A DNA stretch of 64,000 nt from Sorangium sp025924095 (GTDB lineage Bacteria > Myxococcota_A > Polyangia > Polyangiales > Polyangiaceae), in contig NZ_CP150356.1 in the NCBI RefSeq assembly GCF_051521505.1, positions 4,526,001 through 4,590,000 of the forward strand, written 5' to 3'. Shown here one piece after another: positions 9,708 to 17,990 of this stretch. Made by a program: the position numbers and the translations under genes. The notes below the pieces were generated by a model. That model had not been told where the DNA came from, searched no databases, and was given only the letters and a program-made list of their open reading frames with translations. Position 1 is the first letter of the stretch; each line of letters begins with the position of its first letter.

Positions 9708-9724
9708 GTGATGATTACCATCAC
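9708..9724. promoter_or_regulatory. inverted repeat GTGATG-N5-CATCAC, candidate LysR operator
   Basis: 6-bp arms separated by 5 bases, starting five bases upstream of the LysR start codon. A second dyad lies nine bases further on. LysR-type regulators usually bind such interrupted dyads between divergent promoters. Assignment to this regulator is inference. Confidence 0.5.
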
Positions 9725-9732
9725 GGATCATC

Positions 9733-9751
9733 ACTGGCAATGAGTGCCAGT
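9733..9751. promoter_or_regulatory. inverted repeat ACTGGCA-N5-TGCCAGT, candidate operator
   Basis: Perfect 7-bp arms with a 5-base spacer (ATGAG), 41 bp upstream of the monooxygenase start. With the dyad at 9708-9724 it forms a two-site arrangement like the recognition and activation sites of LysR-controlled promoters. Confidence 0.55.
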
Positions 9752-9791
9752 CGCCCCCATGCTGGCCCGGACATCGAGAGGAGGTTTCGGG

Positions 9792-11024
9792 ATGACACAG
9801 CGAGGTGTGCGGCGTGCGATCCTCGTCGGCGGGGGCATCGCGGGCCCGGTGCTCGGCATGTTCCTGCGGCGGCTCGGCGTGGCGGTGACGATCTTCGAGG
9901 CGCGCGAGGCGCCTCTGGAGCGCGAGGGGGCGTTCCTGGGCATCGCGCCGAACGGGATGAACGTGCTCGCCGATCTCGGCATGGCGGCCGCGGTACAGGC
10001 GCGGGGCGCGCCCTGCGCGGGGATCCGCTTCGAGAACGCGCGCGGCCGGCGCATCGGCGTGATCGACCAGCGCGACGCGGCGCGGCGGTTCGGGGCGGGG
10101 CTCGTGATGATCCGGCGCGGCGCCCTGCGCGCGGAGCTCGCGGAGGAGGCGGTCCGGCGCGGCGTCGAGATCCGGTACGGCATGCGGCTCACCGACATCG
10201 ACCGGTCGGATCCGCGCGAGGTCGTGGCGCGCTTCGGCGAGGGCGGTGAGGCGGGCGAGGCGCGCGGCGACGTGCTCATCGGGTGCGACGGGTTCCGCTC
10301 GCGCACGCGGGCGAGCGCGCTGCCCGAGGCGCCGGCGCCGGGTTACACGGGGCTCCTCGATTTCGGCGGGTTCGCGCGCTGCCCCGGCGCGCCGCTCTCG
10401 CCCGGATGGAACGTGATGGTGTTCGGCCGGCGCGCGTTCTTCGGCGCGTTCGCGGCGCCGGGGGGCGAGATCTGGTGGTTCCACAACAGCGGGGAGCCCG
10501 ACCCGGGGAGCGCCGCCTCGCCGGGGCCGCTGCGCGAGCGCATCCTCGCGCTGCACAAGGGCGATCCGGGCTGGATCTCCGACGTGGTGCGCGCGACACC
10601 GGAGGTGCTCGGTCCGTGGCCCTTGCACGACATCCTCACGATGCCGCGCTGGCACGCCGGCCGGGTCTGCCTCATCGGGGACGCGGCGCACGCGGCGACC
10701 CCGCACGCCGGCCAGGGCGCGTCGCTGGCCATGGAGGACGGCATGCTCCTCGCGATGTGCCTCCGGGACGAGGCCGAGCCGGAGCAGGCGTTCGCGGCCT
10801 TCGAGCGCCTGCGGCGGCCGCGCGTCGAGGCGATCGTCCGCCAGGCGCGGCGGCACGGCAGCCGCAAGGCCGTCGCCGGCCCGGTGGCGGAGTGGTTCCG
10901 CGACAGGGCGCTGCCGCTGTTCCTGCGGATCGGCGCCGCCGCGCAGGCGCGCGTGCACGCGTACCGCATCGACTGGGAGGCGCGGGCCGAGGTGCGCGGG
11001 GGCGGGGAGGGGACTCGCGGATGA
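9792..11024 (+). CDS. FAD-dependent monooxygenase (PheA/UbiH-type)
   Basis: 410-residue flavoprotein monooxygenase of the p-hydroxybenzoate-hydroxylase fold, using FAD and NAD(P)H to hydroxylate or epoxidise an unidentified small molecule. Visible are the N-terminal dinucleotide motif GGGIAGPVLG, the acidic end of strand 2 (FEAREAP), a central IGCDGFRSRTR (DG motif), and the GD motif LIGDAAHAATPHAGQGASLAMEDG. ATG 9792 has AGAGGAGG seven bases upstream; the in-frame ATG-like start 48 bp earlier has none. It is divergent from a LysR regulator that probably controls it. The substrate is unknown. Confidence 0.88.
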   Translation: MTQRGVRRAILVGGGIAGPVLGMFLRRLGVAVTIFEAREAPLEREGAFLGIAPNGMNVLADLGMAAAVQARGAPCAGIRFENARGRRIGVIDQRDAARRFGAGLVMIRRGALRAELAEEAVRRGVEIRYGMRLTDIDRSDPREVVARFGEGGEAGEARGDVLIGCDGFRSRTRASALPEAPAPGYTGLLDFGGFARCPGAPLSPGWNVMVFGRRAFFGAFAAPGGEIWWFHNSGEPDPGSAASPGPLRERILALHKGDPGWISDVVRATPEVLGPWPLHDILTMPRWHAGRVCLIGDAAHAATPHAGQGASLAMEDGMLLAMCLRDEAEPEQAFAAFERLRRPRVEAIVRQARRHGSRKAVAGPVAEWFRDRALPLFLRIGAAAQARVHAYRIDWEARAEVRGGGEGTRG

Positions 11025-11169
11025 GCCATCGCTCATCTCCCATTGACGTGGCGGCGCATCTCCTCCGGAGCGCCCGGCGGTGCGCTCTACGGGAATCGAC
11101 ATCGATGTGAAACGTGGCCTCCTGGCCGACCTGGACGAGCCTCGCCGGACCTCGACGCCTCGGTGCGCG

Positions 11170-11589
11170 TCAGTCCTTGTCGTCGGCCTGGGCGACGTTG
11201 CCCGGCACGCCCAGGGCGACCGCGGCCATCCCTTTGCCCTTGAACCGGTTGTGCCAGAGGCTCTGGCCGGTGAACGAGAAACACTCGATCTCGCCCTGCT
11301 TGGCGACGAAGAGCCGGTCTCCCTCCAGGAGGAGCGTGGCGCGGCCCTGCGTGGCGGTCTCCGCCTGCCAGAGCAGCTCGCCCGTCGGGTAACGCAGGCA
11401 GGCGACGCTGCTGAAGGTCGCCGCGTAGATCGCCGCAGGCGTGATCAGGAGGGCGGTGGACGAATACCCGGCGCCGCCCTGCTTGTGCTCCCAGAGCACG
11501 CGCCCGGTGACCGGGTCGACGCCGAAGATCTGATCCAGGAACGCCGCCACCAGCACCGGCGCCGCCGCGATTGTCCGGTATTCGCTCAT
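11170..11589 (-). CDS. small PQQ-like beta-propeller repeat protein
   Basis: 139 residues with about three PQQ-type propeller blades, each ending in the Trp signature: VDPVTGRVLWEHK, YPTGELLWQAE and FTGQSLWHNRF. No signal peptide is evident. Full-size PQQ propellers have seven or eight blades, so this is either an oligomerising mini-propeller or a reduced relative. AGAGG lies upstream of ATG 11589. No enzymatic residues can be assigned. It is not in an obvious operon. Confidence 0.72.
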   Translation of the reverse strand: MSEYRTIAAAPVLVAAFLDQIFGVDPVTGRVLWEHKQGGAGYSSTALLITPAAIYAATFSSVACLRYPTGELLWQAETATQGRATLLLEGDRLFVAKQGEIECFSFTGQSLWHNRFKGKGMAAVALGVPGNVAQADDKD

Positions 11590-12063
11590 CCGTTGCCTCT
11601 CTTCCTGATTGCGCCCAGCGAGCAGCTATCAGCAGGGGGGGCAGCGCGGCAAGCTGCGGGCACCCGCGCGGTCGCGCGCCGTGCGCACGGCGGACGATGC
11701 GCGCTCGCATGGGCTCCCGGCGGAAAGGCGAGGACGCGCAACACCGCCCGCACCTCCATCTGGTCTCGGTCCTCGGTGATATCCCGATCCTCGGCGTGCT
11801 CGTCCAGCGCCATCGGCTCGTACAGCGCCATCGATCGAGCGACACGCGCATGGAGGATCGAGATCTTCAGCACCCCGCGTAGCGTCAACCGGGCGCGGTG
11901 CTCAGCGCCGCGAACCTGGGGGCGCCGCTGTCCGCCTGGTCGAGCGTGCGGGGGCGGCAACCTTGCCGGCGCCAGGACGTGCGGGGTCGGCCTCGCGGAG
12001 CTCGTCAGGGCGAAGGTCGCGGCCGCGATCTCGGACGGCCCCCTCCAACCCCTCGCGCTCCCC
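11590..12063. other. intergenic, nothing convincing
   Basis: 474 bp between two minus-strand genes. A 124-codon minus-strand frame crosses most of it, but it lacks domains and has Arg/Ala-rich ends, so I do not call it. It may hold the promoter of the PQQ-like gene. Confidence 0.35.
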
Positions 12064-12861
12064 TCAGACCCGCATGCGCGCCGGCGGGATCAGGTATCCG
12101 CAGCTCCGCCCGAACCACCGCAGCACGTCGAGCGACGACAGGATGCCGACCACCCTGCCGTCGTCCGAGACGACCGGCAGCCGGTGCACGCCCTCGTAGG
12201 CCATCAGCGACGCTGCCTGACGGATGCTCGCGCTCTCGTGCAGCTGCACCACGACGGGGGTCATCACGTCGCGCGCGGTGACCTTGACGGGCGCGACCAC
12301 GTGGAAGCCCTGCTCGAGCTCGATGTCGAGCGGGGCGACCTCGTCGAGGTGCAAGGTCGCACGCTCCGACTCCTCGGTGTCGCCGCGCTCCTGCGCCGTC
12401 CGGAGGAGGTCTGCCCGTGACACCATGCCGACCGGCTTGCCGTCGGCATCCACGACCGGCATCCCGCTGATCCCGTGGCGGACGAGCAGGGTCGTGATCT
12501 CGTCGACGGTGACCTCCGGCCGGACGCAGAGGACGTCCCGGGTCATGATGCCGGCGAGCGGCGCCGCCGGATTCACGTGGTCGCTCACGCTGGCGAGCGG
12601 ATCCGCGCTCTTCACCTCCGAGGTCCACTGGCCGGTATCGCAAACGACGGACGTCCTGCGCGACGGCGCGTCGAAGTGCAGCGCGTGGAATCGAGTGCAC
12701 GACTCGCACTCCGGCACGGTGGCCGAGCGCTCCTTCAACGGACAGTAGACGGTCGCGACGACCGACTCCTCGCCGTCGTCTCCAACGATGCGCGTGCTGC
12801 GGAGCGCGTGGCGCGGGATGGGGTGCTCTCCGTTGATCGGTCCAAGGGTCGTCATCGTCAT
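12064..12861 (-). CDS. CBS-pair protein with N-terminal cysteine cluster
   Basis: About 265 residues. The N-terminal part (to ~residue 85) has a Cys cluster, YCPLKER...PECESCTRFHALHF and a later VVCD, which could bind metal. Two CBS domains follow: IMTRDVLCVRPEVTVDEITTLL...GMVSRADLL (about 100-160) and VMTPVVVQLHESASIRQAASLM...GILSSLDVLRW (about 195-255). Starts at 12861 (MTMTTLGP) or 12855 are both possible; GGAGAG fits the second better. It is divergent from a universal stress protein gene whose product also carries a C-terminal Cys/His cluster, suggesting a shared stress or redox role. That role is inferred, not shown. Confidence 0.82.
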   Translation of the reverse strand: MTMTTLGPINGEHPIPRHALRSTRIVGDDGEESVVATVYCPLKERSATVPECESCTRFHALHFDAPSRRTSVVCDTGQWTSEVKSADPLASVSDHVNPAAPLAGIMTRDVLCVRPEVTVDEITTLLVRHGISGMPVVDADGKPVGMVSRADLLRTAQERGDTEESERATLHLDEVAPLDIELEQGFHVVAPVKVTARDVMTPVVVQLHESASIRQAASLMAYEGVHRLPVVSDDGRVVGILSSLDVLRWFGRSCGYLIPPARMRV

Positions 12862-13252
12862 CTCTCCGCTCACCTCCGCGACCTTCGCTCGAGGCGCTCG
12901 CTCGGATGAGCACCGCCCGTGCCACGCCCGAGATCCCCCCGAACGCCGAGGCGGCCCTGAAATGCCGCGGCCGCATCCGCGCCGCCGCGCGCCGTTTGCG
13001 CCGCGACGAACGGGATGCACGCCCTGCGTCCCGCTCGCGAGGGAGCCCGCGCCCACCGCGCGCCAGCGGCCCGCTTTCCGGCGTCCGGAACGCGTGGCAC
13101 GGAGCGTGCGAGTACGTTGAATAAGTCGAATATGTCACGTACGTCGCGTGCGTCGCGTGCGTCGAATTCGTCCGTGCAGCGTGCCCGGCGGAGTGCCGGG
13201 CTGAGCGGAGCCATCCGCCCGGGTGGCTGGCAACGAGGGTGAGGAGGATGTG
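12862..13252. other. divergent promoter region with 9-bp imperfect repeats
   Basis: 391 bp between the CBS gene and the stress-protein gene. At 13124-13172 the sequence is a run of imperfect 9-bp units (gtcgaatat, gtcacgtac, gtcgcgtgc, gtcgcgtgc, gtcgaattc). No gene is seen. Confidence 0.45.
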
Positions 13253-13927
13253 ATGTCGAGCGTGAGCGCAACAGGTCGGTTCATTGTCGTCGTCGGAGTC
13301 GATTTCTCGGATCTGAGCAACCGTGCGCTCGACCAGGCGCTCGAGTCCGCCTGCTGCCGCGAGAACGCGGAGGTGCATGCGGTCCACGTCGAGCCCGAGA
13401 GCTGGGTCGGCATCGGGCTCTCGAGGGTGCCCGTGGCGGCCACCACGCCCGACGAGGCGCTCCAGCAGCTCCAGCTGCGCGCGGTCGAGCGCGTCCGCGC
13501 CATGGGTGGCAAGCTCGACGGCAGGCGGTTGAAGCGCGTCGTCGTCCACTTCCGGCGCGGCGATGCGGCCGGGAACATCGCTCAGCTCGCCGCCGACCTC
13601 GACGCCGATCTCGTGGTCGTCGGCTCGCACGGCCACCGCGGCCTCGAACGGCTGCTCCTCGGCTCGGTCGCCGAGCGCGTCGCCCGGCTCGCGCGCTGCC
13701 CGGTGTCGATCATGCGGCCCAAGGATCACGCGACCGCCGGCCGGGTGCCCGAGATCGAGCCGCCCTGCCCGGAGTGCCTGAAGCGCCGGGAGGAGACCGG
13801 CGGCGCCGAGCTCTGGTGCGCACGCCACTCGGAGCACCATGTCCGGCCGCACCGCTACTCGTACGCGACAAACGGGGTCTACGCGGCGTCGAGCGCTGCC
13901 TATCACGCGACGCCAGAAGGGACGTGA
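13253..13927 (+). CDS. universal stress protein (UspA family) with Cys/His tail
   Basis: 224 residues. The Usp domain spans roughly residues 8-160. It opens IVVVGVDFSDLSNRALDQAL and carries the ATP-binding loop VVGSHGHRGLERLLLGSVAERV (G-x2-G-x9-G-S pattern), so it is probably a nucleotide-binding Usp. Unusually, a ~55-residue tail follows with CPEC and CARHSEHH, resembling a zinc site. ATG 13253 has GAGGAGG seven bases upstream. It is divergent from the Cys-cluster CBS protein. Confidence 0.88.
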   Translation: MSSVSATGRFIVVVGVDFSDLSNRALDQALESACCRENAEVHAVHVEPESWVGIGLSRVPVAATTPDEALQQLQLRAVERVRAMGGKLDGRRLKRVVVHFRRGDAAGNIAQLAADLDADLVVVGSHGHRGLERLLLGSVAERVARLARCPVSIMRPKDHATAGRVPEIEPPCPECLKRREETGGAELWCARHSEHHVRPHRYSYATNGVYAASSAAYHATPEGT

Positions 13928-14130
13928 CCGCGAGGCGAGCCCGGCGGGACTGCGCACCTGCCAGGCAGCGCCTGACCTCCCTGTGCATGCGCCGGGAACG
14001 GAAAAACGACGCATTCATCATCGAGAATCGCCGTCTCTGCTCTCCCTCGTCGCCCCCGTCCTCCCGCGGCGCGCGGCGGCGCCCCCCCGGCGTGTTGACG
14101 TTGCGCGGTGCGCGGAGGATATAGCGTGTC

Positions 14131-15486
14131 ATGAAGCGGTCTTGCATCGTCCTTGCGGCCGGCGTGATGTCCCTCTCCGCGTCGGCCATGGCGCAGCCGG
14201 TGAAGGTGTTCGTCCTCGCGGGCCAGTCCAACATGGTCGGCTATGGCGTGGGCGCCGCTCTTCCGGCCGAGATCCAGAGCCAGCCCGACATCTGGTACGA
14301 CCACCACAACCCCGACGCGCGCCAGGGGGGGCCGTACGCCGCGGCGACGAGCGCCGACTGGGGGCCGCTCGAGCCGAAGGGCGAGGCGCGCCGCTACGGG
14401 CCCGAGATCACGTTCGGCCGCGCGATGGCGGAGGCGTACCCCGAGCACCGGATCGCGATCGTGAAGGTGGCGCAGGGGGGCACGAACCTCGTCGAGCACT
14501 GGGGGCGCGGGCTCGCGCCGGATCCGGAGGTGCTCTACAAATCCCAGCTTTACCATGCGCTCCTCGGCAAGCTCGACTCCGCGACGTACGCCGGCGATCG
14601 CGCCCTCCGCTACCCCGACGAGCCGACGCGGCTCGACAACGCCCTGGCGCGGCTCGAGTCGGAGGGGCACGACGTCGAGATCGCCGCGCTCCTCTGGATG
14701 CAGGGCGAGAACGAGGCGGGGTGGTCGGCCGCGTTCAGCTACGGCGACACGCTGCGCGCCTTCATCGCGGCGGTCCGCGCGGATCTCGGCGTCCCCGAGC
14801 TCCCCGTCGTGCTCGGCCGGATCAGCGACAACCTTTACCCCGCGAACGGCGGGCCCATCGCCGCCGGCAAGGAGGCGAACATCGACGCCGTGCGCGCGGC
14901 GCAGGTGACCGTGGCCGAGGAGGACCGTCGGGTCGCGTGGGTCGACACGGACGACTTCACCCCGCGGCCGCCGAGCGACGCGTGGCATTTCGACTCCGCC
15001 GCGTACCAGCTCCTCGGCCAGCGCTTCGCCGAGGCGTACCTCGCGCTGGCCGCCGAGGCGGGCCCGTCGAGCACCGCGTCGGCGAGCAGCGCCGGGAGCG
15101 GGGGCGCGGAGGGAGGGGGCGCCACGGCCGGATCGAGCGGGAGCACGGCGGCGGCGAGCAGCGCGGTGAGCGCGGGCGCGGGGGGAGGGAGCGCCACGGC
15201 CGGGTCGAGCGGGAGCACGGCGGCGGCGAGCAGCGCCGGGAGCACCGGAAGCGCAGGTGCGGGAGGAGGGAGCGCCACGGCCGGCTCGAGCGGGAGCACG
15301 GCGGCCACGGGCAGCGCCGGGAGCGCGGCTGGATCGAGCGGGGCCGCGCCCGGGGGCGCCGGCGGGAGCAGCGGCTGCAGCTGCGGGACGGCGGGGGGCG
15401 CGGGTCATGGGCCGACGGCGGCAGCGCTCGCGCTGATCGCGCTCGCCGGCCTGCGCCGCCGCCAGGACGGGGGCGAGCTCAGCTGA
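14131..15486 (+). CDS. SASA-domain carbohydrate esterase with MYXO-CTERM-like tail
   Basis: 451 residues. The signal peptide (residues 1-22) ends ASAMA. The catalytic domain (about 24-305) is the sialate O-acetylesterase/SASA type (DUF303, related to CE6 acetyl-xylan esterases): nucleophile block VFVLAGQSNMVGYG, then MQGENEA, with the late acid/His region around DTDDFTPRPPSDAWHFD. A ~100-residue Ala/Gly/Ser/Thr repeat linker follows (15061-15360). The end is SGCSCGTAGG, a hydrophobic helix and RRR, matching the layout of a MYXO-CTERM surface-sorting signal (Cys motif, helix, Arg cluster). It probably deacetylates xylan or another glycan at the cell surface; the substrate is inferred from the hemicellulase-rich context. 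Confidence 0.82.
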   Translation: MKRSCIVLAAGVMSLSASAMAQPVKVFVLAGQSNMVGYGVGAALPAEIQSQPDIWYDHHNPDARQGGPYAAATSADWGPLEPKGEARRYGPEITFGRAMAEAYPEHRIAIVKVAQGGTNLVEHWGRGLAPDPEVLYKSQLYHALLGKLDSATYAGDRALRYPDEPTRLDNALARLESEGHDVEIAALLWMQGENEAGWSAAFSYGDTLRAFIAAVRADLGVPELPVVLGRISDNLYPANGGPIAAGKEANIDAVRAAQVTVAEEDRRVAWVDTDDFTPRPPSDAWHFDSAAYQLLGQRFAEAYLALAAEAGPSSTASASSAGSGGAEGGGATAGSSGSTAAASSAVSAGAGGGSATAGSSGSTAAASSAGSTGSAGAGGGSATAGSSGSTAATGSAGSAAGSSGAAPGGAGGSSGCSCGTAGGAGHGPTAAALALIALAGLRRRQDGGELS

Positions 15487-15570
15487 AGAGGCTCATCGCC
15501 TCAGGGAGAGGGCCGCAGCGGCCCGTCGTCGCATCGGACGGGCCGTCTGCGGGCGCTCACCGTCGCTGGC

Positions 15571-17124
15571 TCACTCCAACGGGAAGCACATGCTCTCCCA
15601 GCACTCATAGCCCTCGCGGCAGTCGCCGTCCGCCGCGCACCCGGTGTAGCAGAAGCCGTCATCGGCGCAGACGTCGCCCTCGTCGCAGGGAGTGCCGGTG
15701 TCCGGGTAGCAATCGCTGATGCAGTAGCCGCCCGGCCACAAGTAGTCGGCCTCGTTGATGCAGATGAGGCCGGCGCAATCGGCGTCGGCGGTGCAAGTGC
15801 CTCCGTCGGCGGTATCGCCCGGCGGCGGCGCGCAGCGACCCGAGTCAGTGCAGGTGTAGCCCGCCAGCGTGCAGTCAGCGTCGCTGGTGCAGGCCGGCCA
15901 GCAGGTGCCGTCCGTGCACGCATAGCTCTCGCGGCAGTCCTCCGAGGTCTCGCACAGCATGTCGCAGTAGCCGCCGGCGCCCGACGGGATGCAGGCGCCG
16001 CCGCCGGCGCATTCGCCGATCTCCGGATCGCAGTCGCCCAGGCAGTAGCCGCCAGGAAAGCCGCTGCTGGCCTCGGAGAGGCACCGGCCGCCGGCGCAGT
16101 CGTTGTCGACCGTGCAAGGGGCGGCGTCCGGGCTCCCCGGCTTCTCGCAGAAGCCCGATCCCACGTCGCACACGCCCACATCCGGGCACTCCGCGTCGCT
16201 TGTGCAGCCCGGCCAGCAAGTGTAGTCGAAGTCGCACATGTAGCCGTCACGGCAGTCGGCCGTTGTCTCGCACGGGGCGACGCAGAGGCTCAGGGACGTG
16301 CTCACGGCGACGCATGTGCCGCCGCCGGCACAGTCGCTGTCCGTCACGCAGGCGCCGGTACAGTGCCCGTAAGGGAAGCCGGTTCCCGTCTCATCAAAGC
16401 AGACGCCGCCGGCGCACTCGGCAGGGCTGGCGCAGGCAGCGCCGTCGGCGCCGAGCTCGCCGCCGCCGGCGCCGCCGGTGCCGGTGGTGGCGGAGCTCGA
16501 CGAGGTGACGCTGCCGCCGCCGTCGCCGCCGGTGCCGGTGGTGGCGGAGCTCGACGAGGTGACGCTGCCGCCGCCGTCGCCGCCGGTGCCGGTGGTGGCG
16601 GAGCTCGACGAGGTGACGCTGCCGCCGCCGTCGCCGCCGGTGCCGGTGGTGGCGGAGCTCGACGAGGTGACGCTGCCGCCGCCGTCGCCGCCGGTGCCGG
16701 TGGTGGCGGAGCTCGACGAGGTGACGCTGCCGCCGCCGTCGCCGCCGGTGCCGGTGCCGGTAGTGGCGGAGCTCGACGAGGTGACGCTGCCGCCGCCGTC
16801 GCCGCCCTCGCCGCCGGTGCCGGTGCTCGCCGAGCTCGACGTGGCGCCGCCAGCGCCACCGTCGCCGCCGCCGGTGCCGCCGGTGCCACCGGTGCCGCCG
16901 CCACCGGTGCCGCCGCCAGCGCCACCGTCGCCGCCGCCGCCGCCGGTGCCGCCGCCGTCGCCGCCGGTGCCGCCGCCGTCGCCGCCGGTGCCGGTGCCGC
17001 TGGTCGTCGAGGCGCCGCCGTCGCCCCCGGTGCCGCCGCTCCCGGGGGTCGAGGGGTCGTCATCGCCGCACGCTGCGGTCATCAAACCAAGTGCAAACAG
17101 ACACACCAAAGATCGCATCTTCAT
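15571..17124 (-). CDS. Cys-rich repeat lipoprotein with 54-bp-repeat Gly/Ser linker
   Basis: 517-residue lipoprotein: lipobox MTAAC with Cys19, then ~230 residues of Gly/Ser/Thr low complexity. The linker includes six near-identical units of GTGGDGGGSVTSSSSATT, one with a 2-residue insertion. The C-terminal ~285 residues are packed with Cys in repeating patterns such as DSDCAGGGTCV, TADCRDGYMCD, WPGCTSDAECP and YCLGDC, about 40 cysteines in all. This disulfide-rich repeat architecture is common in secreted myxobacterial proteins, but its function is unknown. ATG 17124 is preferred because it gives a normal signal; an in-frame extension to 17238 does not. It might be a surface adhesin or binding protein. 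Confidence 0.8.
   Translation of the reverse strand: MKMRSLVCLFALGLMTAACGDDDPSTPGSGGTGGDGGASTTSGTGTGGDGGGTGGDGGGTGGGGGDGGAGGGTGGGGTGGTGGTGGGDGGAGGATSSSASTGTGGEGGDGGGSVTSSSSATTGTGTGGDGGGSVTSSSSATTGTGGDGGGSVTSSSSATTGTGGDGGGSVTSSSSATTGTGGDGGGSVTSSSSATTGTGGDGGGSVTSSSSATTGTGGAGGGELGADGAACASPAECAGGVCFDETGTGFPYGHCTGACVTDSDCAGGGTCVAVSTSLSLCVAPCETTADCRDGYMCDFDYTCWPGCTSDAECPDVGVCDVGSGFCEKPGSPDAAPCTVDNDCAGGRCLSEASSGFPGGYCLGDCDPEIGECAGGGACIPSGAGGYCDMLCETSEDCRESYACTDGTCWPACTSDADCTLAGYTCTDSGRCAPPPGDTADGGTCTADADCAGLICINEADYLWPGGYCISDCYPDTGTPCDEGDVCADDGFCYTGCAADGDCREGYECWESMCFPLE
16447..16800. repeat. 54-bp tandem repeat, six units
   Basis: In-frame minisatellite inside the Cys-rich lipoprotein gene. The core cgaggtgacg recurs at 16501, 16555, 16609, 16663, 16717 and 16777, so spacing is 54 bp four times and 60 bp once because of a duplicated gccggt. 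The near-perfect units suggest recent slippage or unequal exchange and likely length variation between strains. Confidence 0.85.
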
Positions 17125-17990
17125 CCGCTGCTCTCCAAGCCGGTAGGGGTCCAGTGACGCGGTGCCGGCCGTCGGAGGCGAGGCGCCGCAGCGCGATGGG
17201 CGCACGCGCATCTTCTGTCGAAACGGCACGGATGCCAACGGATCTTTTCACCCCGTCTCCATTCTCCCGCGCCAAATGCACCCGGGAATTCCGCCCCCTC
17301 CTCCGCGGCGCGGAGCCTCGTTCCGCGCCGGCACCGCCAAGAGCAGCTTTTCGACGGGCGACGGCGCGGGATTGTCGCGTCCGCTTCACGGCTCACGGAG
17401 CACGCATTGCCGGCAGCAGGATCGTTTTCTACCTCCGCCGCGCGAGCCCTCCTCACGACCTGCGCGCCTCTCTTCTTCATGCGCCTTCGCGCACGTCCTT
17501 GATATCTCCTGCGCCCGCGCGCATCGCCTTGCTTCCTCAGGAGTTCACCCGCTCCGAGCCACTCGCCTCGAGCCCCGCCGCCGCGCCCGTCTCCCGACCG
17601 CGCCCTCCTCCAGCTGACCTCGCCCCGCCTCGAGCGCCCCGCGCGCCTCCCATGCCACACGTCGCCGCGCGGTCGCGGGGCTGCGCGCTCCCCCTTGCGC
17701 CTCTCCCCGGCCCGAGCTCAGCGCGGGGGCGCGCACTCCGCTGCTCGCCGCCCGCGCGTCCCCTCGGTGATTGACCGGTCGCCTTCTGAGCTGGTATAGG
17801 TAGCCGTTTTCCTTTGGCAGAATTTTACAGTCACATTCGAAGCGAGAGGCGGATCGAGCGCGGTGTGCGCAGGTGAAGGTTACCTGGAGCTTCCAGCGCC
17901 AGCCGTGTCGTATGCCCTCGCCGGCTTCGCGGCGGCGCTCTGCGCCCCCGCGGGACGACCCCTCGCTTCAGAAGATGATGAGGAGACCCC
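17125..17990. other. 866-bp divergent intergenic region, no gene recognised
   Basis: Lies between two divergent lipoprotein genes. Open frames here are Arg/Ser/Pro-rich with no domains. An AT-richer patch at 17785-17835 (cttctgagctggtataggtag, ttttcctttggcag, aattttacag) is the most promoter-like part. No RNA gene was recognised. Confidence 0.4.

Noticed and set aside
11586..11960. 124-codon minus-strand frame in an intergenic gap
   Set aside because: No domain, no ribosome site, Arg/Ala-rich ends; possible decayed gene but not supportable.
12005..14014. Long minus-strand frame covering CBS and Usp genes
   Set aside because: It reads across both real genes in the wrong frame or strand; a run of THATYVTYSTYS comes from the 9-bp DNA repeat, not from a protein family.
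16447..16800. Possible CRISPR array (regular repeats)
   Set aside because: Repeats are contiguous 54-bp units without spacers and encode an in-frame Gly/Ser linker.
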